Source: Serripes groenlandicus
Lineage: Eukaryota; Mollusca; Bivalvia; Cardiida; Cardiidae
Length of the DNA: 64,000 nt
Reading direction: 5' to 3'
Assembly (NCBI GenBank): GCA_031761405.1
Contig: JASEVX010000011.1
Location: forward strand, 32,910,140 to 32,974,139
The stretch's first letter is position 1, and each line of letters opens with the position of its first letter. The position numbers were made by a program, and so were the translations under genes. Positions 19,546-31,160 of the stretch are shown one piece after another. The notes beneath the pieces are model-generated. The model was not told the origin of the DNA. It saw only the letters and a list, made by a program, of their open reading frames with translations, and did no database searches.

Positions 19546-19552
19546 TTTTATA
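19546..19552 (-). promoter_or_regulatory. TATA box of the cysteine-rich polyprotein gene
   Basis: TATAAAA reads on the minus strand here, inside GTATAAAAGTAAGG. It lies 65 bp upstream of the start codon. With the usual 25-30 bp spacing, transcription would begin near 19,516-19,522 and give a 5' leader of only 35-40 nt. No other promoter element was recognised. Confidence 0.5.
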
Positions 19553-19942
19553 CGGAAAGATATGAAAGATCGTGATTTTCAGTCAGTCGGCGGTCGTGAT
19601 ATGAAATCGTGTGAAATGAACAGATTTGTGATATTGCACCGGCCTACATAAAACAAACCCTCAACACTAATCTATACCGCACACTGTGATGTCCAAGATC
19701 TTCTTTCTGTATCATATTGAGACAGGTTCGAGTCTGCGCGTGCTATATTCTTAACGTATCTGGGGGCAAACATACGATAATCCCTAGAATTAAGTTGGAA
19801 ACATAGTGGCAAATGGAGAAATTGTTCATTACGAAACAATTCTTCCTTTCTCCACAATGTTTTCAAATGTCGTCTGTTGCGGAGGTGCTTAAGCATGACT
19901 GAATGGTATGAATTGAGCAGCGTCTATCCTATTGTTTGGGTC

Positions 19943-20180
19943 TTAACTCTTTCCTACATGCAGACGCACTTTGACGCACCTGCAGCGGACGACTTTTGAA
20001 AACAGTGTGGCCAAAGGTGGAATTGCTCATGATGAGCAATTTCTCCTTTGGGCCACAATGTTTTCAACTTTATTTAACAATAAAGCTATATTTTATTGAG
20101 ATGTTCATGTTTGTTTGTGTCATTATGTTTTCAAAGTCGTCTGCTACAGATATGTGTGTTATATGTGGGGAAAGGGTTAA
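19943..20180. mobile_element. CCCTTTCC MITE, ACATGCAGACGC subtype
   Basis: TTAACTCTTTCCTACATG to ATGTGGGGAAAGGGTTAA, with core hairpin AATTGCTCATGATGAGCAAT. This subtype has CACATG/CATGTG ends where the main one has CTCATA/TATGAG. Confidence 0.75.
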
Positions 20181-20262
20181 TGTAGTTCGTGTACAGAAGA
20201 GCCCGAATAATCACACATAGAATCACATGAGTCTTTACAATCTGCATGTATGATACATAGAC

Positions 20263-20492
20263 TTAACCCTTTCCCTCCTATAGACGCTTTCTGACGCCCC
20301 TGCAGCAGAAGGCTTTTTGAAAACATAGTGACAAAAGAAGAAATTGCACAAAACGTGCAATTTCTCCTTTTGCCACAATGTTTTCCACTTTTTGTCGTAG
20401 GTTATCCATTCAATTATGGAGATTTTCTATTCTTTGACAAAATACGTTCAAAGTCGTCTGCTGCAGAATTGCCGTATCAGGGAAAGGGTTAA
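20263..20492. mobile_element. CCCTTTCC MITE, full length
   Basis: TTAA at both ends, CCCTTTCCCTCCTATAGACG start, intact GCACAAAACGTGC core, 230 bp. Very close to the 17,639 copy. Confidence 0.85.
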
Positions 20493-20559
20493 GAGCATCT
20501 TCTGAAAATCTCCTATAAGTGTAGCCCACTAGTGTTATGTATTTAAATGAAGAACACTT

Positions 20560-20745
20560 CAGGGTTCATTGTTTGATGCTTTACGCCGCAGTCAAAAATT
20601 GCTCAGTTATATCACGGCGTTTACTGGTTGAGATACCAGTACTGCTGGTCCATTTTTACCTGACACTAGCAAGTCAGTCGACAGATGCAAACCCCGCAAC
20701 CAATGAGGGTAGCCATTCTTACCATCAAGTTTTGAATTAAATCAA
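20560..20745 (-). mobile_element. SINE body, CAAACAATC family, minus
   Basis: On the plus strand it shows GTTATATCACGGCGTTTACTG, ACCAGTACTGCTGGTCC and AGTCAGTCG, the inverse of the body at 57,916. The head is lost near the ACCATCAAG end. Confidence 0.55.
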
Positions 20746-20807
20746 AGAAGGGTGTCATTAAGACCTCAAATCGCTAGACGCGACTCAAGTCTAGAATCGG
20801 CTCCGAT

Positions 20808-21037
20808 TTAAGCCTTTCCCAATTACAACAAAACAGCAGCAGACGACTTTGAAAACATATAAGCAAAAGTAGGAAAACTCTCAATGTTTAACTATTGAAA
20901 AGAGTTAAAGAAACAACAACAAGGCATATGAGGCAAATGGAGAATTTGATCACAGGAGCAATTTTTCCTTTTTCGACAATGTTTACATATCGTCTGCTGC
21001 AAAGACGTCAATACGCGTCTGCATGTGGGAAAGGGTT
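20808..21037. mobile_element. CCCTTTCC MITE, degenerate
   Basis: TTAAGCCTTTCCCAATTACA to GCATGTGGGAAAGGGTT. Both CAGCAGACGACTTT and CGTCTGCTGCA are present. Confidence 0.65.
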
Positions 21038-21351
21038 CACTCAGTGTTTTCCGTCTTTGCGACGTTTTAGTGCTAAACAAGAAAACCTTTATGCCTGAAC
21101 CGGTTCCAGTTAGTTATTTTGTACGTTTTTACATGACCAAGTTCATATCTATATGACGTCAATATAGCTTATATTTACCTTATATTCAGTCATCAGCCTT
21201 TTCATTTAATATTAAACTGAGATAAGGGGCACTTCTAAACTCACTTTTTGACCCTCTAACCCTATCTTGTATGTAAGAATCGTCTCACTTGACGATTATT
21301 TGATTACTCACAACATAGGGTTTGGTTGGATAATAAGAGAGATATTGTTTC

Positions 21352-21392
21352 GGGGGGGGGGGGGGGGGGGGCGGGGGGGGGGGGGGGGGGGG
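21352..21392 (+). repeat. G homopolymer of about 40 bp, one interruption
   Basis: An almost pure run of G with a single C. A second tract, of C, occurs near 54,970. Length is likely to vary between individuals and to be unreliable in the assembly. Confidence 0.85.
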
Positions 21393-21825
21393 TTGTTTGT
21401 ACCTTATTTGAACCGTTGAATATATGCAGGACAGTATATAATGCAACACCTGATGGTTTATTTTGCATGCAATAACACGTTCTTCTTTTTTACACAATTT
21501 TACAAAGTGAAGCGGGCAGAAAACTCTTTTCAGTGATAGGTGTTTGCCACTTACATGTATTTAAACTAAACTGTTATAACTATGCCTACGAGCTAAATTG
21601 TGTCGGTTTAAATTGAAATTAAGGAGAAACTATTGTTGGTAGTCTTAGACCTCCACTGCAACATGGTCTAAAGTCGTCTGTATGTGGGAAAGGGTTATTA
21701 ACGAATGCGTGTTGTCCAGCGGATTGGTCTAAGGTGCAAGATGTAAAGTAGATCAATTGAAATAATATAGGTCATGTTATCTTTGCGTTCTTCTTGTTTT
21801 ACATTAACCGGTTGTTTAAACCGGC

Positions 21826-23050
21826 CCACAAACAAGAGTGCCAAAAGATGGTCCCAAATCGATCACCTGGGTGACGGTTTATTAGCATATGTGCAACTGC
21901 TAATATTGGGGGAAATATTTGATCAATATTGGGATTGAACCTGCGAGGAGTGTACTCTGTAACTGGAACAGCTTTTTAGTAAAGGACATTTGTCATAATT
22001 AAGGCATTTAATCTTTGAACTTGTTTAAAGAGAACCATCAATGAAGTTTAATTGATATGGGGGCCAGTGGTTTAGAACAATATATATCGTTTGAACAAAT
22101 TATGAAGATGGAAACTGATGGTACATTTCTACTAAATTATCTTGAAATCAGACAAGCACTTTCTTTAGAATGGGAGTTTTTAAGAATTTGTAATTTTTAC
22201 CCTTTTCCGATGCCGTCTGACTTCAATGGGTTTTTTAACCAATCAAAATAGTTTGAAAACATTGCAGTAATCCACCCAAGTAACACTTCGACCAAAGTAA
22301 CTTTGAATCAGACAAGCGAATTCAGAGAGAATCCTTTTAAAGTTTCGGCATTCTTTCCTGTCTAAAACAGGAGCAACCAACCAAGTTCTCTACATATAAT
22401 CTAAATATTTGAACAGTTTTGAAAACGGACCACCAAACGGACATTCGTGTGAACTTTGGTCAAAATTGGTACTGCGGTTTTGGAGGAGATGTCGTTTGAA
22501 GCTACAAAACAAATGACGGATAATCGATGGACAGAGATACGTTTTTGAATGTTTTCACTTTTGGAATCAATGCTTTAACAGTCCCACCTATTAGCAGCCA
22601 TGTTTTTCACCGAATCAACATGGCTTGAAGGAATCTGGTACAGGTTCTCTGTAAACATATTTTAATATCAGCCACTTACTTTCGCCATTAAAGGCAAAGC
22701 CAAAGCATCCCTGTCCCCTGGTGACCAATCTTTACCAATCAACATGGCTGGATCGGCTGCCCAAGGAACATTTCTACTAAATTATTTGAAAATCAGCCAA
22801 TATCAAATTGGAGAAGAAGATATTTGAAGGTTATTTTTTTTTTCGGGTTACCATGGAAACCAGAATTATGTATGGATTAACACAAATGAAGTTATTAAAG
22901 AAATGTCATTGAAAGGATGCTACATGTGAAGTTTCATCACATTGACCCAGTGGTTACGGAGGAGAAGTCACTTGAAGAAAAACATCAATGCATGCACGCG
23001 CAACGGACAGTGTGCGATGACGTCAGCTTGTCTGGCTTTCAGACAATTTA
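21826..23050 (+). mobile_element. GGGCC-type element, old copy
   Basis: Starts ACAAGAGTGCCAAAAGATGG..ATCGATCACCTG and ends with CACGCGCAACGGACAGTGTG and GTCTGGCTTTCAGAC. Internal words ACCAATCAACATGGCTTGA and AGAATTATGTATGGAT match other members. No open frame of note. Confidence 0.5.
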
Positions 23051-23065
23051 CCTTAAAACTATAAT

Positions 23066-23637
23066 AACAAGAGGGCCATGATGGCCCTGAAATCGCTCAT
23101 CTGAAGATTATAATTTGACTATAAAAGTTTGCGTATAAGGCAAAACAGCCCCGCCCCCTGGTGGCCATGTTTTTGACCAATCAACATGGCTTGAAGGAAT
23201 CTGATAGAGGGTCAGCCAAGGTACAATTCTACAAAAGTATTTGAAAATCGGCTAGACACTTTCGGAGGAGATTTTTTTTAAAGTTTCCACTAATAGCCAT
23301 ATAAGGCAAAAAAGCCCATACCAGTCCTGTCAGCAAAGTTTTTTGACCAATCAACATGGCTTGAAGGAATCTGATAGAGGGACACCCAAGGAACATTTCT
23401 GCAAAATCAATTGAAATTCGACAAACCAGTTTGGGAGAAGAAGAATTAAAAGTTTTTCGTTTGGTTGCCATGGCCACCAGAATTATGCATGGATCCCAAA
23501 AATTAGAAGGAATGCTTTCTATGAAGTTTCATCCGAATTGACCCACTGGCTACTGAGGAGAAGATGCTGACGGACGCACGACGGACATAGGGCATAGGGC
23601 GATCAAAATAACTGACTTCGTGCTCAGGCGAGCTAAA
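23066..23637 (+). mobile_element. GGGCC element
   Basis: AACAAGAGGGCCATGATGGC at the left with TCGCTCATCTGA; the right end is GACGGACGCACGACGGACAT, then GCTCAGGCGAGC. Internal 170-190 bp repeats contain CCCCTGGTGGCCATGTTTTT. GCTCAYCTGA and TCAGGCGAGC are inverse sub-terminal words. Confidence 0.65.
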
Positions 23638-24091
23638 AACAATGAAAACAAAGAGTTATGATAAATAGAGCTTTCCTTTAATTATTTTTTATAATATATT
23701 ATATTTCGGCAATAAATATTTAAAATGAAACAATCCATCTTACGGTCAATATGCGGTTACAAAAAGAAACATTTGACAATGCTACATTAAAATTTACATA
23801 TCAACACATAAAACATAAATAAAACAAAAGCAATACTAAACATAATATTCCCTTTTAACTCAAACATCACAGGGAATAAATTGTGAATGAGGTCAGTTTG
23901 ACCAGTTAAAACAAAAGTTTAAACAGTTTTAAGAGGCCGTTTCAACTTTTGGCCAGTTTGCCCGTAGATCCTACCCGAACTAAACTGCAGTTAAATATAG
24001 TTTGGCTATGGTACAAGAAGACTTATGGCATGTTATACCCTTTCAGACAAACAGCTTATCTGCACTGGATCACTTTGAAAGAAACAGACCA
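23638..24091. other. AT-rich stretch, nothing recognised
   Basis: I see no gene, exon border pair with conserved frame, or named repeat here. Confidence 0.3.
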
Positions 24092-24347
24092 AACAAGAGG
24101 ACCATGACGCTCCTATTTTGCACACCTGATTTCATAAAACTTCAATAGAAGTCACAAACCTTCATTTTGAAGTAGTATGATATGTACTGTACTTGGCAAG
24201 TCTTATATTAAAGAATCGGATAAAGGGTCAGACAAGAATTATCTCCATAAAATTACTTGAAAACGGGCCCTTCACTTTCTGAGAAGAAATTGTTTTAAAA
24301 ATATCATTTAGTTGCCATTGAAACCAGTATTGTGCATGGATAAAAAA
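24092..24347 (+). mobile_element. GGGCC element, truncated
   Basis: AACAAGAGGACCATGACGCT and a body ending TTGCCATTGAAACCAGTATTG, then interrupted by the start of the next element. Confidence 0.5.
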
Positions 24348-26104
24348 AACAAGAGGGCCATGATGGCCATTGATCGCTCACCTTAATTATACAATGTACT
24401 GCAATGCAAAACACATCAAGACAATTATTCTGAATGCAACCTCCACAGTGTTAACAAGCTTTTCCTTCATTTGGCCTAGTGATCTATATTTTTTTACCGG
24501 ATATGACCCATATTCCAATATGGACTAGATATCATCAAGACAACATGCTCAAGGTAAAAATGCGGCCTCCGGAGTTTGAACATATTTTCCCTTTATTGAC
24601 CTTGTTTCTGACCCAATATGACCCATATTCGAACTTGACCTAGATATAATTCCGACAAACATTCTGACCAAATTTCAAGCTGCTGAAGCAAAAAATGCGG
24701 CATCCAAAGTGTTAACAAGATTTTCCTTCTATTTGGCCAAGTGACCTAGTTTTTGACCCTACATGATCCATATTCGAACTTGGCTTAGATGTCATTTAGA
24801 TAAACATTCTCATTAAATGTCAAGCTGCTGTAGCAAAAAATGCGTCTTCTACAGAGTTAACAAGATGTTCCTTCAATTTGGCCTAGTGAACAAGTTTCTG
24901 AACCAATATGACCCATATTCGAACTTGACCTAGATATCTTTAAGACAAACATTCTGACACAATTTCAAACTTCTTAAGCAAAAAATGCGGCCTCTAGAGT
25001 GTTAACAAGATTTTCCTTCAATTTGACCTAGTGACCTATTTTTTGACCCAACTTGACCTTTGATCGATCTTGACTTACATATCATCAAGAAAAACATTCT
25101 GATAAAGTTTCATCATGCTCAAGCCAGTTGCTTGGGAAGATTGTTGTGTGGAGTACTGGTGTGAGAAAACCAGGAAATGCATGAGTAGGTGAACTGGCCG
25201 CAACTGAGAAATTGTTAAAAACGGCGTTTAACCCCATTCAATCAATTAATCATCATGCTCAAGTTAAAAATGCAGTATCAAGAGTGTTAACAAGATTACC
25301 CTTCAATTTGGCCTAGTGACCTATATTCGAACTTGCCCTAGATATCATTTAGATAAACATTCTGACCAAATTTCAAGCTGCTTTAGCAAAAAATACGGCA
25401 TCCAAAGTGTTAACAAAATGTTCTTCAATTTGGCCTAGTGACCTAGTTTTTGACCCGGCATGACCCATATTCGAACTTGGCCTAGATATCATTTAGCTTA
25501 ACATTCTGACCAAATTTCAAGCTGCTGAAGCAAAACATGCGGCTTCTACAGAGTTAACAAGATTTTCCCTCAATTTGGCCTAGTGACCTAGTTTCTGTCC
25601 CAAAATGACCCATATTTAAACTTGACCTAGTTATCTTTAAGACAAACATTCTGACAAAATTTCAACATGCTCAAAGCTAAAGCAAAAATTGCGGCCTCTG
25701 AAGTGTTAACAAGATATTCTTTCAATTTGACCTAGTGACCTACTTCTTGACGCGACATGACCCATGTTCGAACTTGACCTACATATCATCAAGACAAACA
25801 TTCTGATAAAGTTTCAACATGCTCAAGTTGAAAATGTGGCCTCCAGAGTGTTAACAAGATTTCCCTTCAATTTGACCTAGTGACCTCATATGGCCCAGTT
25901 TCGAACTTGTCCAAGATTTGATGGAGATGAATGTTCTGATAAACTTTCATGAAGATTGGATGCAAAATGTAGCCTGTATAGTGTTAACAAGCTGAAATGT
26001 TGACGACGCACGATGCACGACAGACGACGGCCGCCGGACGGACGCCGGACAAAATGTGATCACAATAGCTCACCTTGCACTTCGTGTATAGGTGAGCTAA
26101 AAAC
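24348..26104 (+). mobile_element. GGGCC element with about 11 internal GACCTAGT units
   Basis: The left end AACAAGAGGGCCATGATGGC..TCGCTCACCT and the right end GACGGACGCCGGAC..CACTTCGTGT..AGGTGAGCT bound a tandem core of roughly 130-140 bp units (GGCCTAGTGACCTAG, CATATTCGAACTTG, GTTAACAAGATTTTCCTTCA). A SINE has landed inside at 25,124. Confidence 0.7.
25124..25249 (+). mobile_element. 5'-truncated SINE with 14-bp target duplication
   Basis: SINE body and CAATCAATTAAT tail of the 19,046 family. It is flanked by the direct repeat TCATCATGCTCAAG at 25,110-25,123 and 25,250-25,263, which shows a retroposed insertion into the repeat core. Confidence 0.8.
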
Positions 26105-26282
26105 TGTGACAGTTTAATACCATATAATAACAATTAAAAATATAATCTGTTCTCAGAAAGTACTTGAGAGTATTTTAAGTATTACTCAGAATTACTTGGG
26201 TACACACAAACAAGTGAGTACTCAGTACCTACTCCAGTACTCCTTAAGCATCCAGTACTCAGTACTAATCCCCAGTACTTGA

Positions 26283-26469
26283 TCCATCCCTGATTCGTCT
26301 TCCACAAATGGGCTAAGTCTATGTGGAAAAGCAGCCAGTAGCTTAGGAAGATTGTTGTTAGATTACTGGTGTGAGAAAACCAGGAAATAAATGAGTAAGT
26401 GAACTGGCCGTGGTGATATGACAGAGAAAATGTTAAAAACGGCGTTAAACCCCAATCAATCAATCGATC
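26283..26469 (+). mobile_element. SINE body of the 19,046 family
   Basis: AATGGGCTAAGTCTATGTGG through GTGAACTGGCCGTGG and AAACGGCGTTAAACCCCAAT to the CAATCAATC tail. The head is missing. Confidence 0.7.
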
Positions 26470-26654
26470 CATCCCTGCCTAATACACACAACTCCATATA
26501 CTTCTGCAGCAGACAACCCCAGAGGCACTTAACGCTTTCTAACATACACCAAATCTGTATAACGCGACCGTGAAAACATCTTGGCAAAAATGATAGTATG
26601 ATACAATATATGATTTAGTATTGAAAACATTATGGCAAAAGGAGAAATTGCTCA

Positions 26655-26826
26655 GTGGTGCAGAGGAAGAGCGTCGTCCTCCCGTATCAAAGGTCCCTGG
26701 TTCGAGTCCTGTGATGTGCGGGTCCTGACTTCCACTCAAATGGCGTGAGTACCGGTTAAGTCCCCAGGAAGCAGACATCGAGCGTGATTAATATAAGCTG
26801 AAAGCTTGCTTCGCAATCGATGTAAA
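26655..26826 (+). mobile_element. tRNA-derived SINE (ATCGAGCGTGATT family)
   Basis: A B-box-like GGTTCGAGTCC follows an eroded A-box region (GCAGAGGAAGAGCGTCGTCC). The body has GAGTACCGGTTAAGTCCCC, CATCGAGCGTGATTAATA and CTTCGCAATCGATGTAAAA. It is inserted in a partial MITE that starts near 26,620. Confidence 0.65.
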
Positions 26827-27121
26827 ATAATTAATGTTTCAATTTAAATTAACATAGAATTGTAGAACACACAAAATAAGAACAATAAATTTATGGAAAT
26901 GCTTTGATTTCAAATAAAGAATTTGAGTTATATATTCTTTGATATTGCAATATTAAAACATGCAAAAGCATGAAAGGTAAAATAGTGGAACTCTTGAAGG
27001 GTATATTTTGTTGCCATTCAAATTGATATGTCCTTTTTTACTACGGATAGGAGAAATTTAGAGTTATAATTTTCTAAAAAAAAATTTGCAATGAAAAAAT
27101 ACCTGATATAAGTGAAATACT

Positions 27122-27332
27122 TTAACCCTTTTCCACATACAACAAATCTGCAGTAGACGACTTTGAAAACATCTAAGCAAAAAAATGAAAAGTCTCTGTA
27201 AGGGTATGTTTAAAAATTAAAAGAGTTGATAACATATAAGCAATATGAGAAATTTCACCTCTTGTCACAGTTTTGTCAAAAGTCGTCTGCTGCAGATGCA
27301 TCAAAATGCTTCTATATGTTAGGAAGGGTTAA
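27122..27332. mobile_element. CCCTTTCC MITE, CACATA subtype
   Basis: TTAACCCTTTTCCACATAC to GTTAGGAAGGGTTAA; CTGCAGTAGACGACTTTG and GTCGTCTGCTGCAG present. A right-end fragment lies at about 27,390-27,433. Confidence 0.7.
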
Positions 27333-27580
27333 CATTGTATTTTGGGGATATTCATATTGATAATATTAACAATAAAGCTGTCTATATATAAGGCAGAAGC
27401 GTCAAAATGCATCTAAATGTTGGGAAAAGTTAATACAGTAGCATATATGTTGGTGCCATTCAAATTGATATGTCCATTTAGTTCTGTATAGTGAGACATA
27501 TAAAATATTCTTTTCTAAAACCATTCATGCAAAGAAAAAAATAATCTCATAATAAGTGTAAAATTAATAGCAAATGATAA

Positions 27581-27778
27581 GCCTGCAGCAGACGACTTTG
27601 AACATATTTTGTCAAAAAATAGAAAATCTCTTTAATTGAATGGATAACCTATCACTAAAAGTGGAAAACATTATGGCAAAAGGAGAAATTGCTCGTTTTT
27701 CTTCTTTTGTCACTATGTTTTCAAAAAGATGTCTGCTGCAGAGGCATCAGAAAGCGTCTATATGAGGGAAAGGGTTAA
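27581..27778. mobile_element. CCCTTTCC MITE, left terminus lost
   Basis: Starts inside at CCTGCAGCAGACGACTTTG; right end ATGAGGGAAAGGGTTAA. Core hairpin is reduced. Confidence 0.7.
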
Positions 27779-27892
27779 CCAATTCCAACGTGAAAACATC
27801 CAATAACTGGGCAATAATATTTTTAGGCAGGTTAGGTTTCCAAGGTGAGTATGATTATGATTGTGTTTTTAACCCTTCAGTGGTGAATTTCC

Positions 27893-28122
27893 TTAACCCT
27901 TTCCCTCATACGACAATTCTGCAGCAGACGACTTTGAACGTATTTTGTCAAAACATAGACAATCTCACTGATTGAATTGATAACCTATGACTAAAAGTGG
28001 AAAACATTGTGGCAAAAGGAGAAATTGCACGTTTTGTGCAATTTCTTCTTTTGTCACTATGTTTTCAAAAAGCTGTCTGCTGCAGAGGCGTCAGAAAGCG
28101 TTTACATGAGGGAAAGGTTTAA
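27893..28122. mobile_element. CCCTTTCC MITE, full length
   Basis: TTAACCCTTTCCCTCATACG to CATGAGGGAAAGGTTTAA; intact GCACGTTTTGTGC core. Confidence 0.8.
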
Positions 28123-28275
28123 AAAGACTCTTCCATGTTCAAAATCTGGTGACAACATTGTTCATGTCATAATAGTTTTGGAATATTTTGATAACTAAAA
28201 GGCAATCAATGCTGATTTCAGGTGAGACGGTTCGTTATGAGCTGACTCACTTGAATCTGTATTGTTTGCAAAATC
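28120..28275. mobile_element. GCGCTGAAAG-family MITE fragment
   Basis: Shares GACTCTTCCATGTTCAAAAT and CAATGCTGATTTCAGGTGAG with the elements at 3,965 and 15,019. Both inverted ends are eroded. It abuts a CCCTTTCC MITE. Confidence 0.5.
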
Positions 28276-28502
28276 CACAAATACGCCACTTGGGCTGAAA
28301 GTGTTATATAACAGTATATTTGCGGTTCTGTTCAATCAATCTGGACTGAATTGTCTGCTTGGGCTGAAGACCTCACCGGGTCTGGAGCCTGTTTACCATA
28401 CACTGAAAAAAATAATAGACATTGAATTTAAATTTCAACAAATTTGCAGCAGATGTCTTGAAACAAAAAACATGAACGTGAAAACCCTACTTAAAATAGT
28501 GT

Positions 28503-28732
28503 TTAACCCTTTCCCTCATATAGACGCGTTCTGACGCCTCTGCAGCAGACGGCTTTTTGAAAACATAGTGACAAAAGAAGAAATTGCACAAAACGTGCAA
28601 TTTCTCCTTTTGCCACAATGTTTTCCACTTTTAGTCATAGGTTATCCATTCAATTATAGAGATTTTCTATTATGAGACAAAATATGTTCAAAGTCGTATG
28701 CTGCATAATTGTCGTATGAGGGAAAGGGTTAA
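28503..28732. mobile_element. CCCTTTCC MITE, full length
   Basis: TTAA-bounded, 230 bp, CTCATATAGACGCGTTCTG start, intact core. A further right-half fragment follows to about 28,858. Confidence 0.85.
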
Positions 28733-28951
28733 AACATTTGGCGAAGGGAGAAATTGTTCATTATCAGCATTATGAAATTAAGAAATGCGTTTTTCCACAT
28801 TTCTGTTTCCATGATTTCAAAGTCATCTGCTTCATATTTGTTGTATGAGGGAAAAAACACTTTGAAATAAAATATTAAAATAATTTTGCTGGAATAAAGC
28901 GATCACATTGGAGGAAAATGTATGACATTATCAAATTATCCATAATTATGT

Positions 28952-29178
28952 TTAATCCTTTTCTACTTGCGGACGCATTTTGAAGCATCTACAGCAGACA
29001 ACTTCTGACAAAATTGTGGCAAAAGGATGTATGTCATGATGTATTTCACCTTTTGCAACAAAGTTTCCAAGTCTATTCAATAATTAATCTGTCATTTATA
29101 GAGATTTTCCATATTTTGGTCTGGATGCTTCAAAAGTTTTTGCTGCAGCTTTCTTTTTTGTATGTGTGAAAGGGTTGA
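28952..29178. mobile_element. CCCTTTCC MITE, degenerate
   Basis: TTAATCCTTTTCTACTTG to TATGTGTGAAAGGGTTGA. Confidence 0.65.
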
Positions 29179-29200
29179 ATATCTTATTGTTATGCTCCTT

Positions 29201-29411
29201 TTAACCCTTTACCTCATATAGACACTTTCTGACGCCTCTGCAGACGACAGCTTTTTGAAAACATAGTGACAAAAGAAGAAATTGCTTAAAACGAGCAGTT
29301 TCTCCTTTTGCCACAATGTTTTCCACTTTTAGTCATAGAGATTTTCTATTTTTTGACAAAACATGTTCAAAGTCGTCTGCTGCAGAATTGTCATATGAGG
29401 GAGAGGGTTAA
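29201..29411. mobile_element. CCCTTTCC MITE
   Basis: TTAACCCTTTACCTCATA to TATGAGGGAGAGGGTTAA; short internal deletion beside the core. Confidence 0.8.
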
Positions 29412-29415
29412 ACAA

Positions 29416-30668
29416 AAAACAAGAGGACCATGAGGGTCCTATATCGCTCAGCTGATTTAATCAAACTTAAAAAGTTTTCATTGTTCTTTGTCTATACATA
29501 TATACGGAAAACAAGCAACACCCCCTGGTGGCCATCTTTATCATCCTATCAAAATAATTTGAAGTCTTAGTAGAGGGGCACCATTCATGGCAAATGGAAA
29601 AGAATATTTTTAAAGTGTTTACAAGTCTATGTAAAACAAGTGATCCCCAGGGTGGAGTCATGTTTGACACCAGGGCTATAATAATTTGACCAATCTTGGT
29701 AGAAGTCCACTCGATGAAGTTAGATTTCAAATATTAAACTTTTAGACAAGATCTTGGTAGAGGTCCACTAGATGAAGATTTTTAAAGGTTTTTCCCTATA
29801 TGAGTCTATGAACAAGCTCCGCCCCCTGGCGGCCATGTTTTTCAACGGATCAGAAATATTTGAACAATCTTGTCAAAAGGTGCCCCAAGGAACATCTGTG
29901 CAAATTAATTTTCAAATCGGGCCAGTACTTTTGGACTAGAAGATTTTTAAAGTTTTAACAATGCACATATAAGGAAAACAAGCTACGCCCTCTGGCGGCC
30001 ATGTTTTTCAACGGATCGGAAATATTTGAACAATCTTGGTAAATGGTGCCCCAAGGAACATTTGTGCAAAATAACTTTCAAATCGGGCCAGTACTTTTGG
30101 ACAAGAAGATTTTTAAAGTTTTAACAATGCACATATAAGGAAAACAAGCTCTGCCCCCTGGCAGCCATGTTTTTCAACGGATCTGAAATATTTGAACAAT
30201 CTTGGTAAAGGGTGCCCAAAGGAACATTTGTTCAAAATATTTTTTAAATCGGGCCAGTACTTTTGGACAAGAAGATTTTTAAAGTTTTAACAATGCACAT
30301 ATAAGGGAAATAAGCTCCGCCCCCTGGCGGCCATGTTTTCAACGGAATGGAAATATTTGAACAATCTTGGTAGAAGGTACCCCAAGGAACATTTGTGCAA
30401 AATAATTTTCAAATCGGGTCAGTACTTTTGGACAAGAAGATTTTTTAAGTTTTGGTTAATTTCCCCTTTTTTGTTGCCGTGGCAGACAAAGTTCTGCATG
30501 GAATAGAATTCTTTGAACAAGTTTGAAAGAGATCCACCCAAGAAACATTCCTGTAAAATTATTTTGAATTTGGTTAATTGGTTTAGGAGGAGAAGTTGTT
30601 TGTAGGAAAATGTGAACGGACGGACGACGACGACGGACGACAGACGGTGAGCGATCACAAAAGCTATT
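29416..30668 (+). mobile_element. GGGCC element with tandem CCCCCTGGCGGCCATG units
   Basis: Left end ACAAGAGGACCATGAGGGTC..TCGCTCAGCTGA; right end GACGGACGACGACGACGGAC..GCGATCACAAAAGCT. Between about 29,780 and 30,460 a unit of roughly 170-180 bp recurs four times (ACAATGCACATATAAGG, CCCCCTGGCGGCCATG, GGGCCAGTACTTTTGGAC). No coding function. Confidence 0.65.
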
Positions 30669-30815
30669 AAGAGGATGTTCAGTGCTCCCTGGCCACTTCA
30701 GGTGACTTATTTCACACTTCAGTACATAAATCGCGTAATTGCGTGCTTGTCTAATTAAACCCGCTTTCAATTTGTAGGGAACAGTTTTACTTCAAGAGTA
30801 CTACTCAAATATGTA

Positions 30816-31160
30816 TTAACCCTTTCCCACATACAATTAATATACAGCATAATTCGAGGGCTTGGCGTGAAACGGTTGTAACTAAAAACCTATTTTAAAA
30901 ACCCAGGTCTAGGGGCAATTTTGACCCCTTTGTAAACAATGCAAATTTAGGTGCCATTGCTCAGAACGAGCAATGGCACCTAAATTTCCATTGTTTACCA
31001 AGAAAAATGATTTAACGCTTATAAAGACTTTATGGCGAGGTGATTAACCTTGGTAAAAAAATACCGATTTTAGTTACAACCGTTTCACGCCAAGCCCTCG
31101 AGATGACTTTGAAAACATCTAAATAAAAATATAGATGAGGCAATAATTACTGAAAATATT
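30816..31160. mobile_element. CCCTTTCC MITE interrupted by a foldback element
   Basis: TTAACCCTTTCCCACATAC..ATACAGCA lies to the left of the foldback insertion and GATGACTTTGAAAACATCTA to its right. The right half of the MITE is lost into the next element. Confidence 0.65.
30854..31101. mobile_element. Foldback element with perfect 34-bp inverted ends
   Basis: Positions 30,854-30,887 are the exact inverse of 31,068-31,101 (starting TCGAGGGCTTGGCG). In the middle, near 30,937-31,000, a second long hairpin pairs GTAAACAATG..GCCATTGCTC with its inverse. Length 248 bp, no coding capacity. I could not fix a clean target duplication. Confidence 0.8.

Noticed and set aside
22057..22251. A 64-codon open frame starting MGASGLEQ
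   Set aside because: It lies wholly in a GGGCC element whose sister copies do not keep the frame open.
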